NCBI RefSeq assembly: GCF_000234665.1
Contig: NC_018338.1
Coordinates: 1,635,262 to 1,699,261 of the forward strand
DNA from: Leishmania mexicana MHOM/GT/2001/U1103
Lineage: Eukaryota; Euglenozoa; Kinetoplastea; Trypanosomatida; Trypanosomatidae
Reading direction: 5' to 3'
Length of the DNA: 64,000 bases
Notes under the pieces: generated by a model
Database searches by the model: none
What the model was told of the DNA's origin: nothing
The model's input: the letters and a program-made list of their open reading frames with translations, nothing else
Translations under genes and position numbers: made by a program
Part shown: positions 19,377 through 29,242 of the stretch, one piece after another
Layout of the letters: the number at the start of each line of letters is the position of its first letter
Numbering within the stretch: the stretch's first letter is position 1

Positions 19377-19997
19377 ATGTCCGTCGAAAAACTCTACGAC
19401 ATTCAGTTCCAGCTGAAGTTCACTGCGAAGCAGTTCCTCAAGAATGCGAGCCGTTGCGAGAAGGAGCAGAAGCAGGAGATGAACAAGTGCAAGCACGCGA
19501 TGGAGAAGAACAACATGGAGGGTGCCCGCATTTATGCCCAGAATAGCATTCGCAAGAAGAATGAGGCGCTCAACCACCTGCGCCTGTCGGCCCGCATGGA
19601 TGCCGTCGTGTCCCGGCTCGACACGGCTATCAAGATGAAGATGGTGACGAAGAATATGGGCCTGATGGTAAAAGGCATGGACAAGGTGCTGCAGTCGATG
19701 GACCCCGCCAAAATCAGCAGGCTGATGGACACCTTCGAGCAACAGTTCGAGACGATGGATGTAACCTCTGCCTACATGGAAGGTGCTATTGGCCAGAGCA
19801 CGGCGGTCACCACACCGGAGGACGAGGTGAACAACCTCATGTCTCAGGTCGCGGATGAGCACGGCCTGGACATCCGTGAGCAACTCAACGGCGAACTTCA
19901 GATCAAGAACACCAACCTCACTGCAACAAAGGCGGAGGAGAAGCAGGTCGAGGAGGATAGCCTGGAGGCAAAGTTCGCACAGTTGCGTGGACGTTGA
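19377..19997 (+). CDS. CHMP1: ESCRT-III subunit CHMP1/Did2 (Vps46)
   Basis: A 206-residue charged helical protein of the usual CHMP1 length (about 196-204). The N-terminal half is rich in Lys, Arg and Gln (LYDIQFQLKFTAKQF, then a Cys-Glu-Lys-Glu-rich helix). The C-terminal half is acidic and ends with EDSLEAKFAQLRGR, a MIM1-type Vps4-binding helix with the Leu-x2-(Arg/Lys)-Phe/Leu-x2-Leu-Arg pattern. Family members assemble on endosomal membranes late in multivesicular body formation, recruit Vps4, and act in cytokinesis. The start is at the first ATG after the splice acceptor. Confidence 0.9.
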   Translation: MSVEKLYDIQFQLKFTAKQFLKNASRCEKEQKQEMNKCKHAMEKNNMEGARIYAQNSIRKKNEALNHLRLSARMDAVVSRLDTAIKMKMVTKNMGLMVKGMDKVLQSMDPAKISRLMDTFEQQFETMDVTSAYMEGAIGQSTAVTTPEDEVNNLMSQVADEHGLDIREQLNGELQIKNTNLTATKAEEKQVEEDSLEAKFAQLRGR

Positions 19998-22383
19998 GGC
20001 GGCGCGGCCCAAGAGGAATAGCGGAGAGAAAAAGGTGCCCCGAAGTTGTATCATGTACCGGACGACGCCAGCATACACACAGATGAGCGCTGGAAGCGAA
20101 AGTGAAGCACACCTACGCACAGACACACACCCGCATGCTTCTTTCCCTTCATGCCCACCGGCAAACCAAGATTAGGCCTTGCGGGTACAAGCAATCTTCT
20201 TGCCTTCCGCAGGCGAAGGAAGAGGTCACGGGAAAGTGTCGGCGGTGGTGCGAAGCAAACCCTGTGTGGATGGTGGCGTAGTGGTGCTACCTCTTTTCGT
20301 CTCAGGCATGCGCTGCCCGCACCTCTTGTAATGCGTCTCTCCTGCCAAAATGCGCCGTATTCGTTGATAGCGCGGGGGGAGCGACTGAGCGGCGAAGCGT
20401 CCGAAAATGAAAACAGAGATTGGTATGCCATCATGTGACACTCAAGAAAACACACAAGAAGAATAAAAAATGGTTTCTGTTTGGTGTGTCTACACAATGT
20501 ACTGTTGTTGGTTCCCTCTCGCGTGGCCTTTTTCTCTCTCCCCCTCATCGCACAGGAGGGTGGTGGTTGAGGGGGGGGGCTTGTTTTTGCTGCTGCTGCT
20601 GCTAATTTTGTTGTACGTTTCGGTGCCTGGTAGTCTGTAGGTGATGCTATCGAACGGTTTCTTCTTCACGTCGTTTTTCTTTTTTTTTCGCTCTCTGAGC
20701 TTTTGGCCCATTTGGTGCGCGTGACGGTATGGACTGCTCCGTCATCTTAGCCTCTTCCCGGTGTTCTGCGTTGTCTGTGTTCTATGGTCGCTCGGTGTGC
20801 TTTATTGCCTTCCCTACTCCTCAAACTCGTTTTGCCTGCCTCGTCCCTGCCCTCTGGGCATGTCTCGAGGCGTGCACGATGCGCGGCATTATGTTAACGC
20901 TTCACATGGGTTTTCCATTGTCAGGGTCATACTGCCCAGTCCCAAGCACGCACGGACGGAGTCACACACACACAAGTACAAATTTCCGAAAGAAAAGGAC
21001 AGTGCCTGTTAGCGCTCTCAGGCGAAAGACGTGGAGTACGCGCAGGCACCCTCTTCTTTCTTTGTTTTGCTGTTGTTGGGTAGGAAGGGGAAGAGTTGGT
21101 TTCGTTGCTTGTTGAGGCGGTGCTTTCCTGCCTCTCGTTGCTCTCTTTGTTTTTTTTTTCGACTCCCCCTCCCTCCTCCCCCCCCCCCCACACAAGCCGC
21201 ATGCGCACATGTGCTTTGCCATGTCTCTCTCTTTCTAGCGTGCCAGCATGGCCGTAGCCCTTTTCCTTTGGAGGCTCTCCTGGAAACCAGAATAAAATGA
21301 CCACCACAAACGCACAGCAGTGCGTGGGCGTGCGTGTTTGCCGCTTTCGTTTCTTTTTTCTTCGTTTCCGCGTTAAGCTTGACTTTCCTCTCCTCCCGGG
21401 TGCAGGCACCCCTCTGGTGCGTGGGTTTCTCAAGCTCCCCGCCGCCTCTCTCTACCCCCCCCTCCCTCAACCCTCGCCCCAACGGGGCTGTTTAGAGGGT
21501 TCCTTTTTAGGTCATTGGGGAGACTGGCGTTCTCGACCTGCAAGACCAGTGCCGGGAAACGGAAAAGAAATCGCATCAAGAAAGTCTTTGATGCCCTACC
21601 AATCGTGTCACCGCCTCCATGTCCCGCTGCTGTTGCTCTCTTCTCCCTTCTCTCCTCAGGACAGGCATGGACACGTGGGTATCCCATTTGGCCCCACAAC
21701 CCACACCAGCCTCAGTACAGAGCGGCAAGCCCACAGGCACAGTCACACGCACACACCGCAGAAAAAAAAAGAATTGTTTCCCTCTAACGTAGCGCCTGTG
21801 TAGAGGACGCAAACGACAGAGAAAAAGGACGTGACTCCACAACCTCATACATCGTGATTAATTCAGAAGGTGGCACTCCTTACACGACCAGCCATCGGTG
21901 CGTGGTGACAACCCAGAGGAAGAACCGGCTCAATGACTTAGTGGTCAGCTGTCTCCTCTGCGCTGTTGTGTTGTGTGTGTGTGTGTGTTTTTCTCTAGCT
22001 CACGTTTGCTCCTTCTCCTGCAGCGCTCGCTCGCTGCGCTTTCTCTCTCGCTCAGCCTCCACGTTTTGTGGTCCTCCTTGTGCTTTATCCGAGCGAGGCG
22101 AAAGGGCAGCACTTCCCTGACGCCCTTTTCATCGTCTGACGTCTCCTCGTCGTCTCAATAGTGACTCTGGGACACTTTCACGTGTGTATCATTCTCCTTG
22201 GCAGACACGCACATACACGCTAGCCGTCTATCCACCTTTTTCTTTCTCCAGCGGATCCGTGGGCCGCTCTATTCGGCTCCTTTCGCCCGTGGACTTCTCA
22301 TATCCCTCTCCGTTTTCCTCCGAGACTCTCGGTAATAATTCTCTGTGTCCCCGGAGTTTCACTTTGGGGAGGGTCGCGGGCTC
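19998..22383 (+). other. Spacer of 2.4 kb without a gene
   Basis: No supported gene. It shows T- and C-rich stretches (20560-20590, 21150-21190 with a C run), short GTG/CTG runs at about 20585-20600, a TG repeat at 21971-21990 and a CT-rich tract at 22286-22320 that probably serves the permease gene. Open frames here have no recognisable domains. Confidence 0.5.
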
Positions 22384-23937
22384 ATGCAGGGGACGCCGCT
22401 GGTGTCGTCGCATGGTCGGAGCGCGTCTCCGATCGTGCGGTTCAGCAGTCCGCGCGCGGAGAATGTGGTGCGGCCCAAGGCAGTACTTACGACGCTCACC
22501 CTGCTCGGGGTCATCTACACCGCCAGCATCAGCGGTGGCTACGGTCTTGAGGAATCCGTCAGGGCTGGCGGCCCGCTGCTGTCCATCCTCTTTCTCTGCC
22601 TCATCCCATTCGTCTGGGGTGTTCCTGTGTCGCTGTGCGTGGCGGAGCTGTCCTGCGCTATTCCGTCGAATGCCGGGCCGATCATGTGGGTCAACTGCAC
22701 CTTCCCGTCGTGGATGACGCTCATGACAGTGCTGTGGACAACCTTTTTGAACTCAGTCGACAACAGCCTGTATCCCGCCGTCTTTGCCGACTACTGCGCT
22801 ACCCTGTTTCATCTCGACTGGATGGGAACCGTGCTCGTGAAGGTCATCTTCCTGTGTATATGCGCCGTTATCAACATTATCGGCGTCACACTTGTCGGCG
22901 TCCTCAGCGTCGGCATCATGTTTATTACCATCCTGCCCTTCTTTGTAATCTTCCTGCTGCAGCTGCCGCACGGCCTCAACTGGAAGCGCATTACGTACAT
23001 TCCGGACAGGATTGACTGGGCGGCGTTTCTCCCCGTCGTTGCGTGGAACTTCTCCGGATTCGACTCGGCCGGCAACGTGATTGAGGAGGTGCAGAACCCG
23101 AACCCGACCTTCATCCGCGCGCTCATCCTCATGATCGCCGCGGCGCTGGCCACGTATATCCCGCCAATTCTCGCTGGTGCCTCGGCTGAGAAGCTGAGCG
23201 ACGTCAGCTTCGACCAGTGGGGCGACGGCTTCTGGGTGAAGGTCGGCGAAGCGGTTGGCGGGACCCCGATGGCAGCGACTATCATGGTTGGCGGCACCAT
23301 CTCAACGGTTGGGCTCATGACCACCCTTCTGGCGACAACCTCGCGGTCGCTGGCAGGTATGGGAGCGTTGAACGTGTTTCCATCGTGTTTTTCGAAGTGG
23401 CTGGAGAAGTACTCGGACAACTACAGGACCCCGGTGAACGCCATCCTCGTCAACACCACTGTCACATGCGCTCTGTCTCTGTGTCTAACCTTTCAAACAC
23501 TGGTGCAACTGGACCAGGTGCTCTACGCGTTGCGCCTCATCGTCATTCTCTCCTCCTTCTTGAAACTGCGTTTCACACAGCCACTGCTAGAGCGCCCGTA
23601 CCGCACTCCTGGCGGCAAAGCTGCCGCCGTCGTATTGGCTGGTGTCCCCATCACCTTCAGCGCGTTTCTCATCGCGATGGCCATGACGGGCGGACCGTTC
23701 ATCTTCTATAGCAGCGTCGTCCTCATCGCTGGCACGGTTGTCGTCTCCTACATCACCGTTCGCTTTTTCCGCTCCGACGGATTTGAGGGGTCACTGGTCG
23801 AGGAGTACGAGGACGCTGACATGTCCACGTACGGTACGATTCTTGAAATGGAGTCCTCCGAGTGGCGCCTACTTCACCAGAGGCACACGTTTATCGACTG
23901 TCCGCCTCGTATCAACGTTGCCCGCCTTCACGCTTGA
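22384..23937 (+). CDS. LAT/PUT-type polyamine or amino-acid permease (APC superfamily)
   Basis: A 517-residue protein with about 12 hydrophobic segments between residues 33 and 470. After a 30-residue polar N-terminus, TM1 carries SGGYGLEES (residues 50-58), the Gly-rich substrate-binding turn typical of the plant LAT/PUT group and of kinetoplastid polyamine transporters such as POT1. A later WNFSGFDSAGNVIEEVQNP segment matches the TM6 region of the same group. It is a proton-coupled importer of polyamines or cationic amino acids by family. The exact substrate cannot be read from sequence. The ATG at 22384 is the first in the frame; the frame's extension to 22345 has only a GTG. The C-terminal 50 residues are cytosolic and acidic. 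Confidence 0.85.
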   Translation: MQGTPLVSSHGRSASPIVRFSSPRAENVVRPKAVLTTLTLLGVIYTASISGGYGLEESVRAGGPLLSILFLCLIPFVWGVPVSLCVAELSCAIPSNAGPIMWVNCTFPSWMTLMTVLWTTFLNSVDNSLYPAVFADYCATLFHLDWMGTVLVKVIFLCICAVINIIGVTLVGVLSVGIMFITILPFFVIFLLQLPHGLNWKRITYIPDRIDWAAFLPVVAWNFSGFDSAGNVIEEVQNPNPTFIRALILMIAAALATYIPPILAGASAEKLSDVSFDQWGDGFWVKVGEAVGGTPMAATIMVGGTISTVGLMTTLLATTSRSLAGMGALNVFPSCFSKWLEKYSDNYRTPVNAILVNTTVTCALSLCLTFQTLVQLDQVLYALRLIVILSSFLKLRFTQPLLERPYRTPGGKAAAVVLAGVPITFSAFLIAMAMTGGPFIFYSSVVLIAGTVVVSYITVRFFRSDGFEGSLVEEYEDADMSTYGTILEMESSEWRLLHQRHTFIDCPPRINVARLHA

Positions 23938-24478
23938 CTCATCCATGCATGTATGTGACAAAAACACCAGGAGGTGCGTGGGAGCACAAGCAATGAGAGA
24001 GAGAATGCACACGGCCACGCGTGCATCAGGCACTAAATCCCCTCGCACAGCTAGCGGGGCCTTGCCGACGGGTCGCGCGTCCACACCTCTTTGCTTTCGC
24101 TTTGCTCTCTTTCTCATACCTCCCTTTTCCGATGGGCAGTGCACACGCAAGTACCTTCTCCCCGTCCCCCCGCTCTGATGACTCCTTTGCTCAACATCTT
24201 CGACGCTTCGTAGCACCCCTCCCCATATCTTCGCTAACACCTTATCCCATCTGTCACCCGTCACATCTACGCTTCTTGTGCATTCCCTCCCTCCCTCCCC
24301 CTCCCCCCTTCACACACACGCACACGCACACACGACAACACCCACGTGCCAAACTGCTAGCTCGCATACCTCTCACTTTCCATCTCTAACGTAACCGCTC
24401 CTCTACTTGCCACACTGTTTTCTCTTTGGCTCCTACGATCGCCCGTTATTCCTCACCGAGTCTCTATTTTTCGTAACA
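23938..24478 (+). other. Spacer before phosphate carrier
   Basis: No gene seen. CA/CT-rich sequence at 24285-24345 and a pyrimidine tract at 24400-24456 lead to an acceptor AG at 24459-24460, 19 bases before the ATG. Confidence 0.55.
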
Positions 24479-25432
24479 ATGGCCACTTCAATGAAGCCTT
24501 GGGACGCGCGCTACGTGAACCCCGATCACCCGCATGACACCTCCTACTATATGAAGTGCATCGGTGGCGGCATCCTCGCCTGCGGCACCACCCACACGGC
24601 CGTCTGCCCTCTCGATGTCGTAAAGTGCAACATGCAGGTGAGCCCCGAGAGGTTCAAGTCTCTCGGCCAGGGCATTAGCCTGATCATGAAGGAGGAAGGC
24701 ATCGGTGCCAGCGGCCTGATGAAGGGCTGGCTGCCGACGCTATGCGGTTACTCTGCCCAGGGCGCCTTCAAGTTCGGTCTCTATGAGTACTTCAAGGACC
24801 TCTACGCCAACATGGCTGGCCAGGAGAACGCGAAGAAGTACGAGGGCATCATCTGGCTTGCTGGCTCCGCATCTGCGGAGTTCTTCGCTGATATGGGCCT
24901 GTGCCCGTTCGAGATGACGAAGGTGAAGGTGCAGACGTCGCCGAAGGGCACCTTCCCAACGGGCATGCTTGCTGCCATGGCCGCCATGCGCGCCAACCCC
25001 TCCTCCGGCTTCCCTTACAAGTCACTGGTGCCGCTGTGGGGTCGCCAGATCCCGTACACGATGGCGAAGTTCTTCTTCTTTGAGAAGGTGGTGCGCATGT
25101 TTTACAAGTACGTCTTCACGAAGCCGAAGGAGCAATACAACAAGGCCACGCAGCTCTCCATCACCTTCGCCTCTGGGTACATCGCTGGCGTTATCTGCGC
25201 CATCGTTTCGCACCCCGCGGACACCCTCGTCTCTGCTCGCGGTAAGGCGAGTAACGCTGGCAAGACGTACGGCCACATCGCGAAGGAGATGGGCTACATG
25301 AATGTGTGCAAGAAGGGTCTCGGCACTCGTATTCTGATGATCGGCACGCTGACTGGTCTGCAGTGGTGGATCTACGACACCTACAAGACCGCCCTCGGCA
25401 TGGGCACGAGTGGTGGCAACGCCAAGAAGTAA
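24479..25432 (+). CDS. Mitochondrial phosphate carrier (SLC25A3 type)
   Basis: A 317-residue member of the mitochondrial carrier family with three repeats. The first signature is PLDVVK (residues 44-49) with the CNMQ context typical of phosphate carriers, the second is PFEMTK with VKVQT, and the third is PADTLVS. It lies in the inner mitochondrial membrane and imports phosphate with a proton for ATP synthesis. The N-terminal block WDARYVNPDHPHDTSYYMKC, just before TM1, is also typical. The start at 24479 fits the acceptor 19 bases upstream. Codon use is strongly GC-ending, as expected for a well expressed gene. Confidence 0.95.
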   Translation: MATSMKPWDARYVNPDHPHDTSYYMKCIGGGILACGTTHTAVCPLDVVKCNMQVSPERFKSLGQGISLIMKEEGIGASGLMKGWLPTLCGYSAQGAFKFGLYEYFKDLYANMAGQENAKKYEGIIWLAGSASAEFFADMGLCPFEMTKVKVQTSPKGTFPTGMLAAMAAMRANPSSGFPYKSLVPLWGRQIPYTMAKFFFFEKVVRMFYKYVFTKPKEQYNKATQLSITFASGYIAGVICAIVSHPADTLVSARGKASNAGKTYGHIAKEMGYMNVCKKGLGTRILMIGTLTGLQWWIYDTYKTALGMGTSGGNAKK

Positions 25433-26905
25433 AATAGTGGCTTTGTGGAATGGGAGCACCGAGAGAGAATTTAAAGGGGCTGGAAAATACACAGTTCTCG
25501 TTACGCGTCAGCTGCTCCCATGGCGTTCTGTTACGCTTGTGGGTAAAAGATGAGGTTTGATGCGAGCTGGGAAGGGAAAGCTGGCAAGCATGTCAGTGCG
25601 TGTGAGATGGGTTGCGAAAGAATCGCCCTTCTTTTTTCTTTTGCCTCCATTTGTGACCGCCTCTTGTTGATCCCACTCATCTTTCCCCTTGTATATATGT
25701 GTTGTGTGTGTGTGTGTGTGTCTGACATATGTCACGTGAGATGGCGACGCGTCTTCCATAGTGCACGAGGGCAATGGTTTCCTTGATGTAACTGTCTTCT
25801 CTGGCTCGCCTGCGCTTGCTCCTGTTTTTCTTCAGTATATTTTCGTTTCTCTCTTGTGACGCCTCCACATGTAAGTACGCGCAGGTGAATGCATGCGCAA
25901 GTATCTCTCTGCGCGGATGTGCGAGGGTACGTGGCAGAGAAGGGAATAAGGGAGAAGAAGCATGCGCTGGCGGTCTGCAATGGATGTTTCACCTGACCAC
26001 CGCACCACCACCCCCTCTACTTTCTTCTTGGTTCCCTTTGTTCTCTCAACTGGTTGGTACGCAGTGGCTGACCCATGGAGAAGGGGAGGTTCTTTGGGTG
26101 TTGCTGTTTTCTCTTTGTAAAAGTCCTGTGCTTGATTTCGTCCTCCATCGGCTCTGTAAGAGGGATTACGAGGATCGTGAGGCACCAGCGAGCGAAAGCG
26201 AGACAGGCATCCAGCAACAACACAAGGCGGGGAAAAGACACGGTGAGATGCAATGGTTCGGCGAACGGTCACATACACGAACACGCGCATACAGAGGATG
26301 CGGTCGAAGTAGAGGTTTGCACCAGAAGAAAAGGGGGGCCATAGACTGGTATCGTTTGTTCTCCGTTGACCGCGACCTTTGCCAGGTTTTGCACAGTCGG
26401 TCTCGTGTGGTCTCCTACGGCACAGCAGGCGCAAAGTGGAGAGGACGTCTTTGCTTGCCTCTTTCCCACGTATGACGCCTCTTTGTGTCCACCGCCGCGC
26501 GAGCGAGTCGTGTGAGCCGTTCACCCTTTCACGTCGCTCACAGTCTGAATCGCTCGCTCTCTTCGTTGACGTCTCCGCCGTTGAATTTTTTGTTTCCGTC
26601 ACGGTTCCTCTCTTGATTTCCCTCGCGGCCGACCACAGGAGAGAAATGAGCGCGCAACCGAAATACGGAAAGGCCCGCAGCCGATCGCAACAGAGGAAGA
26701 AGACGTCAAGAGAACGCGAGACGGGAAAATCACGAAGAAACAGCAAAGCAACAAAAAAGAAGGAATGCCCGAGAACGAGACGGGGAAAAAAAGGAGAGCG
26801 ACAGAGACCGAGGGAGCGCTGTTTTTGGCTTGAACTGTGCCGCAGTGCCGCAAACGAAAGGCCACTGGCAAGGAAAAACTGGCAGAAGAGATAAAGGTGC
26901 AATGC

Positions 26906-26942
26906 ACCCCCCCCCACCACCACCACCATCATCACCACCGTC
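26906..26942 (+). repeat. C run and CAC/CAT triplet repeat
   Basis: A run of C is followed by about ten CAC/CAT triplets. Simple sequence in a spacer. Confidence 0.8.
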
Positions 26943-28469
26943 ACCTTCCCTCTCTTCCTCACGCCCATTTCTCTGCCCGTTCAGCTGAAGCCTCATACCC
27001 TTTCTCTCTGTTGCTCCAGGACGGCTCGCTTCTTTTGGTAGCGACAACCGACAGCGTCACAGTGAGCGGTGGTAGCGAGTGAAACGAGAAGAGGCGCGAA
27101 GAGGCGACAAACAAAGCAACCCCGTTTTGTGCGATGAGGGCGGTGAGGAGCGAGGGGAGGGTGGGGCCATCGACCGTGTGGAGTCTCTTTTGTGTGCAGG
27201 CTTCTCACTTTCGCTTTTCGCGCCGTTTTTGTGTTGTGTGTGCTTCTGTGTTCGCATGTTGCATACGCGAGAGGTGTATCATCCTCGCTTTCATTTCGTT
27301 CGTACGGTGTCTTGGTCTTCTTTCCCGCTTGGCGTCCCGTCCCTCTTCTTCGTGCTTGTCACCGCCGACCACCACTCTTCCTCTCCATCTCGCTCCTCCG
27401 GCCTCCTTGCGTTTTGTTTGCTTTTTACATCCTTCCTCCTCCCACCCCTTCCCCCATCTAGTGACCTCTCTTTACTGTGTGCGTGTATACGCGAAGGCGT
27501 GTGTCTGTGCGTGTTTGTGTGTGTGCTCTCTGTCACTGTTAGGCATCTCACACCCCTTCCCCTCCTCCCCCTCCCCCTCCCCGCCCTTTTCGACCGCGAC
27601 ACCGACAAGCCAACCAGCAGAAAAGAAGCGACACCGGGGCCCTGTCTCGTGCGGCAGAACGTCGTACTCCTCTTATCGGGTGTGGGGTCTAAATTTGTTT
27701 GTTTGTAATGAATAGACCAGAAAAGAAAAAAGGGAAGTGAACAGGAAAGCTAAACGATATCGACAACAAAACAAGGAGGCAATGCGCCCCTGCGCCTTCT
27801 TCCTCTTCTGCACATGGCTGACATGAGCGATCGCCGTGAACGATGCTCTGATGAGGAAGGTGTACGCAGGACCCACGGCAGATTCAGACCTTGCTCATGT
27901 GCGCTTCGGGGAGCGACAGGGGATAATCGGAAGAGCTAAGTGGCGCCTCCCGCTACGCTGACTGATGCGTGGCGTTGATCATTCACCGGGTTGCTGTGGC
28001 TTTCCATGTCCAGTGGTCAATACCTTTCTTGTTTTTTTTTGCATGCCAACGACCGACGGATCGCATCTCTGCTGTACTCGATGGCAACCTCATGCATCAT
28101 TGCCTCCCCCCCCCCCACCCGCCCATCCCCTAACCTTGCATTCGCCTGGCTGTTCCTCTATCCTATCTGCTTTCTCTCTGATGTCTTGCTCTGCTTTCGG
28201 GCTACTAGGTCGGGTTATAGCGACGCACACCGCCATCTAGCACACACGGACATGTGATGCACGGAAAACTCAAACAGATACGGTATTGCTCTCCCCGTTA
28301 TTTTAACGTGTGCTTTGGCTCGTGTGGGCGCGCTGCCTGCGCACCATCATCCACAAGCAGACACATAGACGCATATAGAACACTGAGTTCATTCTTCACA
28401 TAGGTGACCGACATAGAGCTGGAACGGCACCCGTGAGAACAGCCGCCTCTTCTCTCTAGCCGCGTTCCT

Positions 28470-28497
28470 CCAAGCCCCAACCACATTTTCCCTGCAG
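28470..28497 (+). promoter_or_regulatory. Probable trans-splice acceptor for the 238-aa gene
   Basis: Pyrimidine-rich sequence ends in TTTTCCCTGCAG with the AG at 28496-28497, 29 bases before the ATG at 28526. It supports this ORF as a real gene. Confidence 0.55.
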
Positions 28498-28525
28498 GTG
28501 TCCATCATCTGAAGACCTGCGCATT

Positions 28526-29242
28526 ATGAGCACCTCAACATTTGATAATTCAACGTCTGCAGCGGAGGCGTACGCGCTCTGGGGAGAGCGCATTCGACTT
28601 TTGTTCAGCAGCCCGCCGTCTTTTATCGAAGTTAGTCTTGAGCAAAACCCATTTGAGCGTCACTCGTGCTGTGTGCCCACCGACTCCTTCGATATCGCAT
28701 CCGCTGCCGAGTCTCCAGCTCACCGTGAAGCAGCTGCCCGCACATCGTCTGAAAGCGCGGCGGACACGGACGTGGCGGCGCATGCTGGAGCCTGCAGTTC
28801 CTACCCCGATGAAGCGCTCTTTCCCTTCTGCTTCTACGCGCGTCTCCTGCAGTCGCAGAGTGCAGCTTCAAGTGCCCTGCCTGCTACCCTACCTGCCAGT
28901 ACACGCATTTCAACCCTTATGCAAACTCAGCAGCAACGAGTGGACGAAGAGGAGATGGCGGTGCGCCTCGCTGAGCGACTGCGTGAGCGGACTTCGATTG
29001 CGCGCGCACGCCAGCAGCGCCTGCGCGATGTCCCACCAGGCAACCTTGTCTCTCCCTTTTGCGACCCCAAGGTGGAGAAGCAACAGGCACAGCTGCACTC
29101 GGAGTTGACTGGGTTTTTGCTGGAGTTGCGCCGGGAAAACCTCGCTTCTGTGCAGCTGCGCCATCAGCTGCAGTACAGTCGCGCCTTGCACGCGCGCCTG
29201 CAGACCCTGAGCTCTTTTTCTGATTCGTCCTTCGTGGACTAA
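28526..29242 (+). CDS. Conserved-type hypothetical protein, coiled C-terminus
   Basis: A 238-residue protein I do not recognise. Residues 1-45 are moderately hydrophobic (a WGERIRLLF helix), 46-110 are Ser/Ala-rich and likely disordered, and residues about 125-225 are rich in Gln, Arg, Glu and Leu with a heptad-like pattern (two helices separated by a PPGN turn), suggesting a coiled coil. No signal peptide or membrane segment is visible. GC-rich third codon positions and a good splice acceptor upstream support translation. Function unknown. Confidence 0.7.
   Translation: MSTSTFDNSTSAAEAYALWGERIRLLFSSPPSFIEVSLEQNPFERHSCCVPTDSFDIASAAESPAHREAAARTSSESAADTDVAAHAGACSSYPDEALFPFCFYARLLQSQSAASSALPATLPASTRISTLMQTQQQRVDEEEMAVRLAERLRERTSIARARQQRLRDVPPGNLVSPFCDPKVEKQQAQLHSELTGFLLELRRENLASVQLRHQLQYSRALHARLQTLSSFSDSSFVD

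Larger units (their letters stand above)
25433..28525 (+). other. Spacer of 3.1 kb, no supported gene
   Basis: It includes a GT microsatellite at about 25706-25722, a purine-rich block at 26640-26900, a CAC/CAT triplet run at 26906-26942, and pyrimidine-rich sequence at 27280-27600. A 378-codon open frame lies on the minus strand (25832-26968) and is discussed as a finding. A clear acceptor lies at the end (AG 28496-28497). Confidence 0.5.

Noticed and set aside
26646..26894. 82-residue Lys/Arg-rich ORF in a purine-rich block
   Set aside because: The composition follows directly from the purine-rich DNA, no domain is visible, and no good splice acceptor precedes it.
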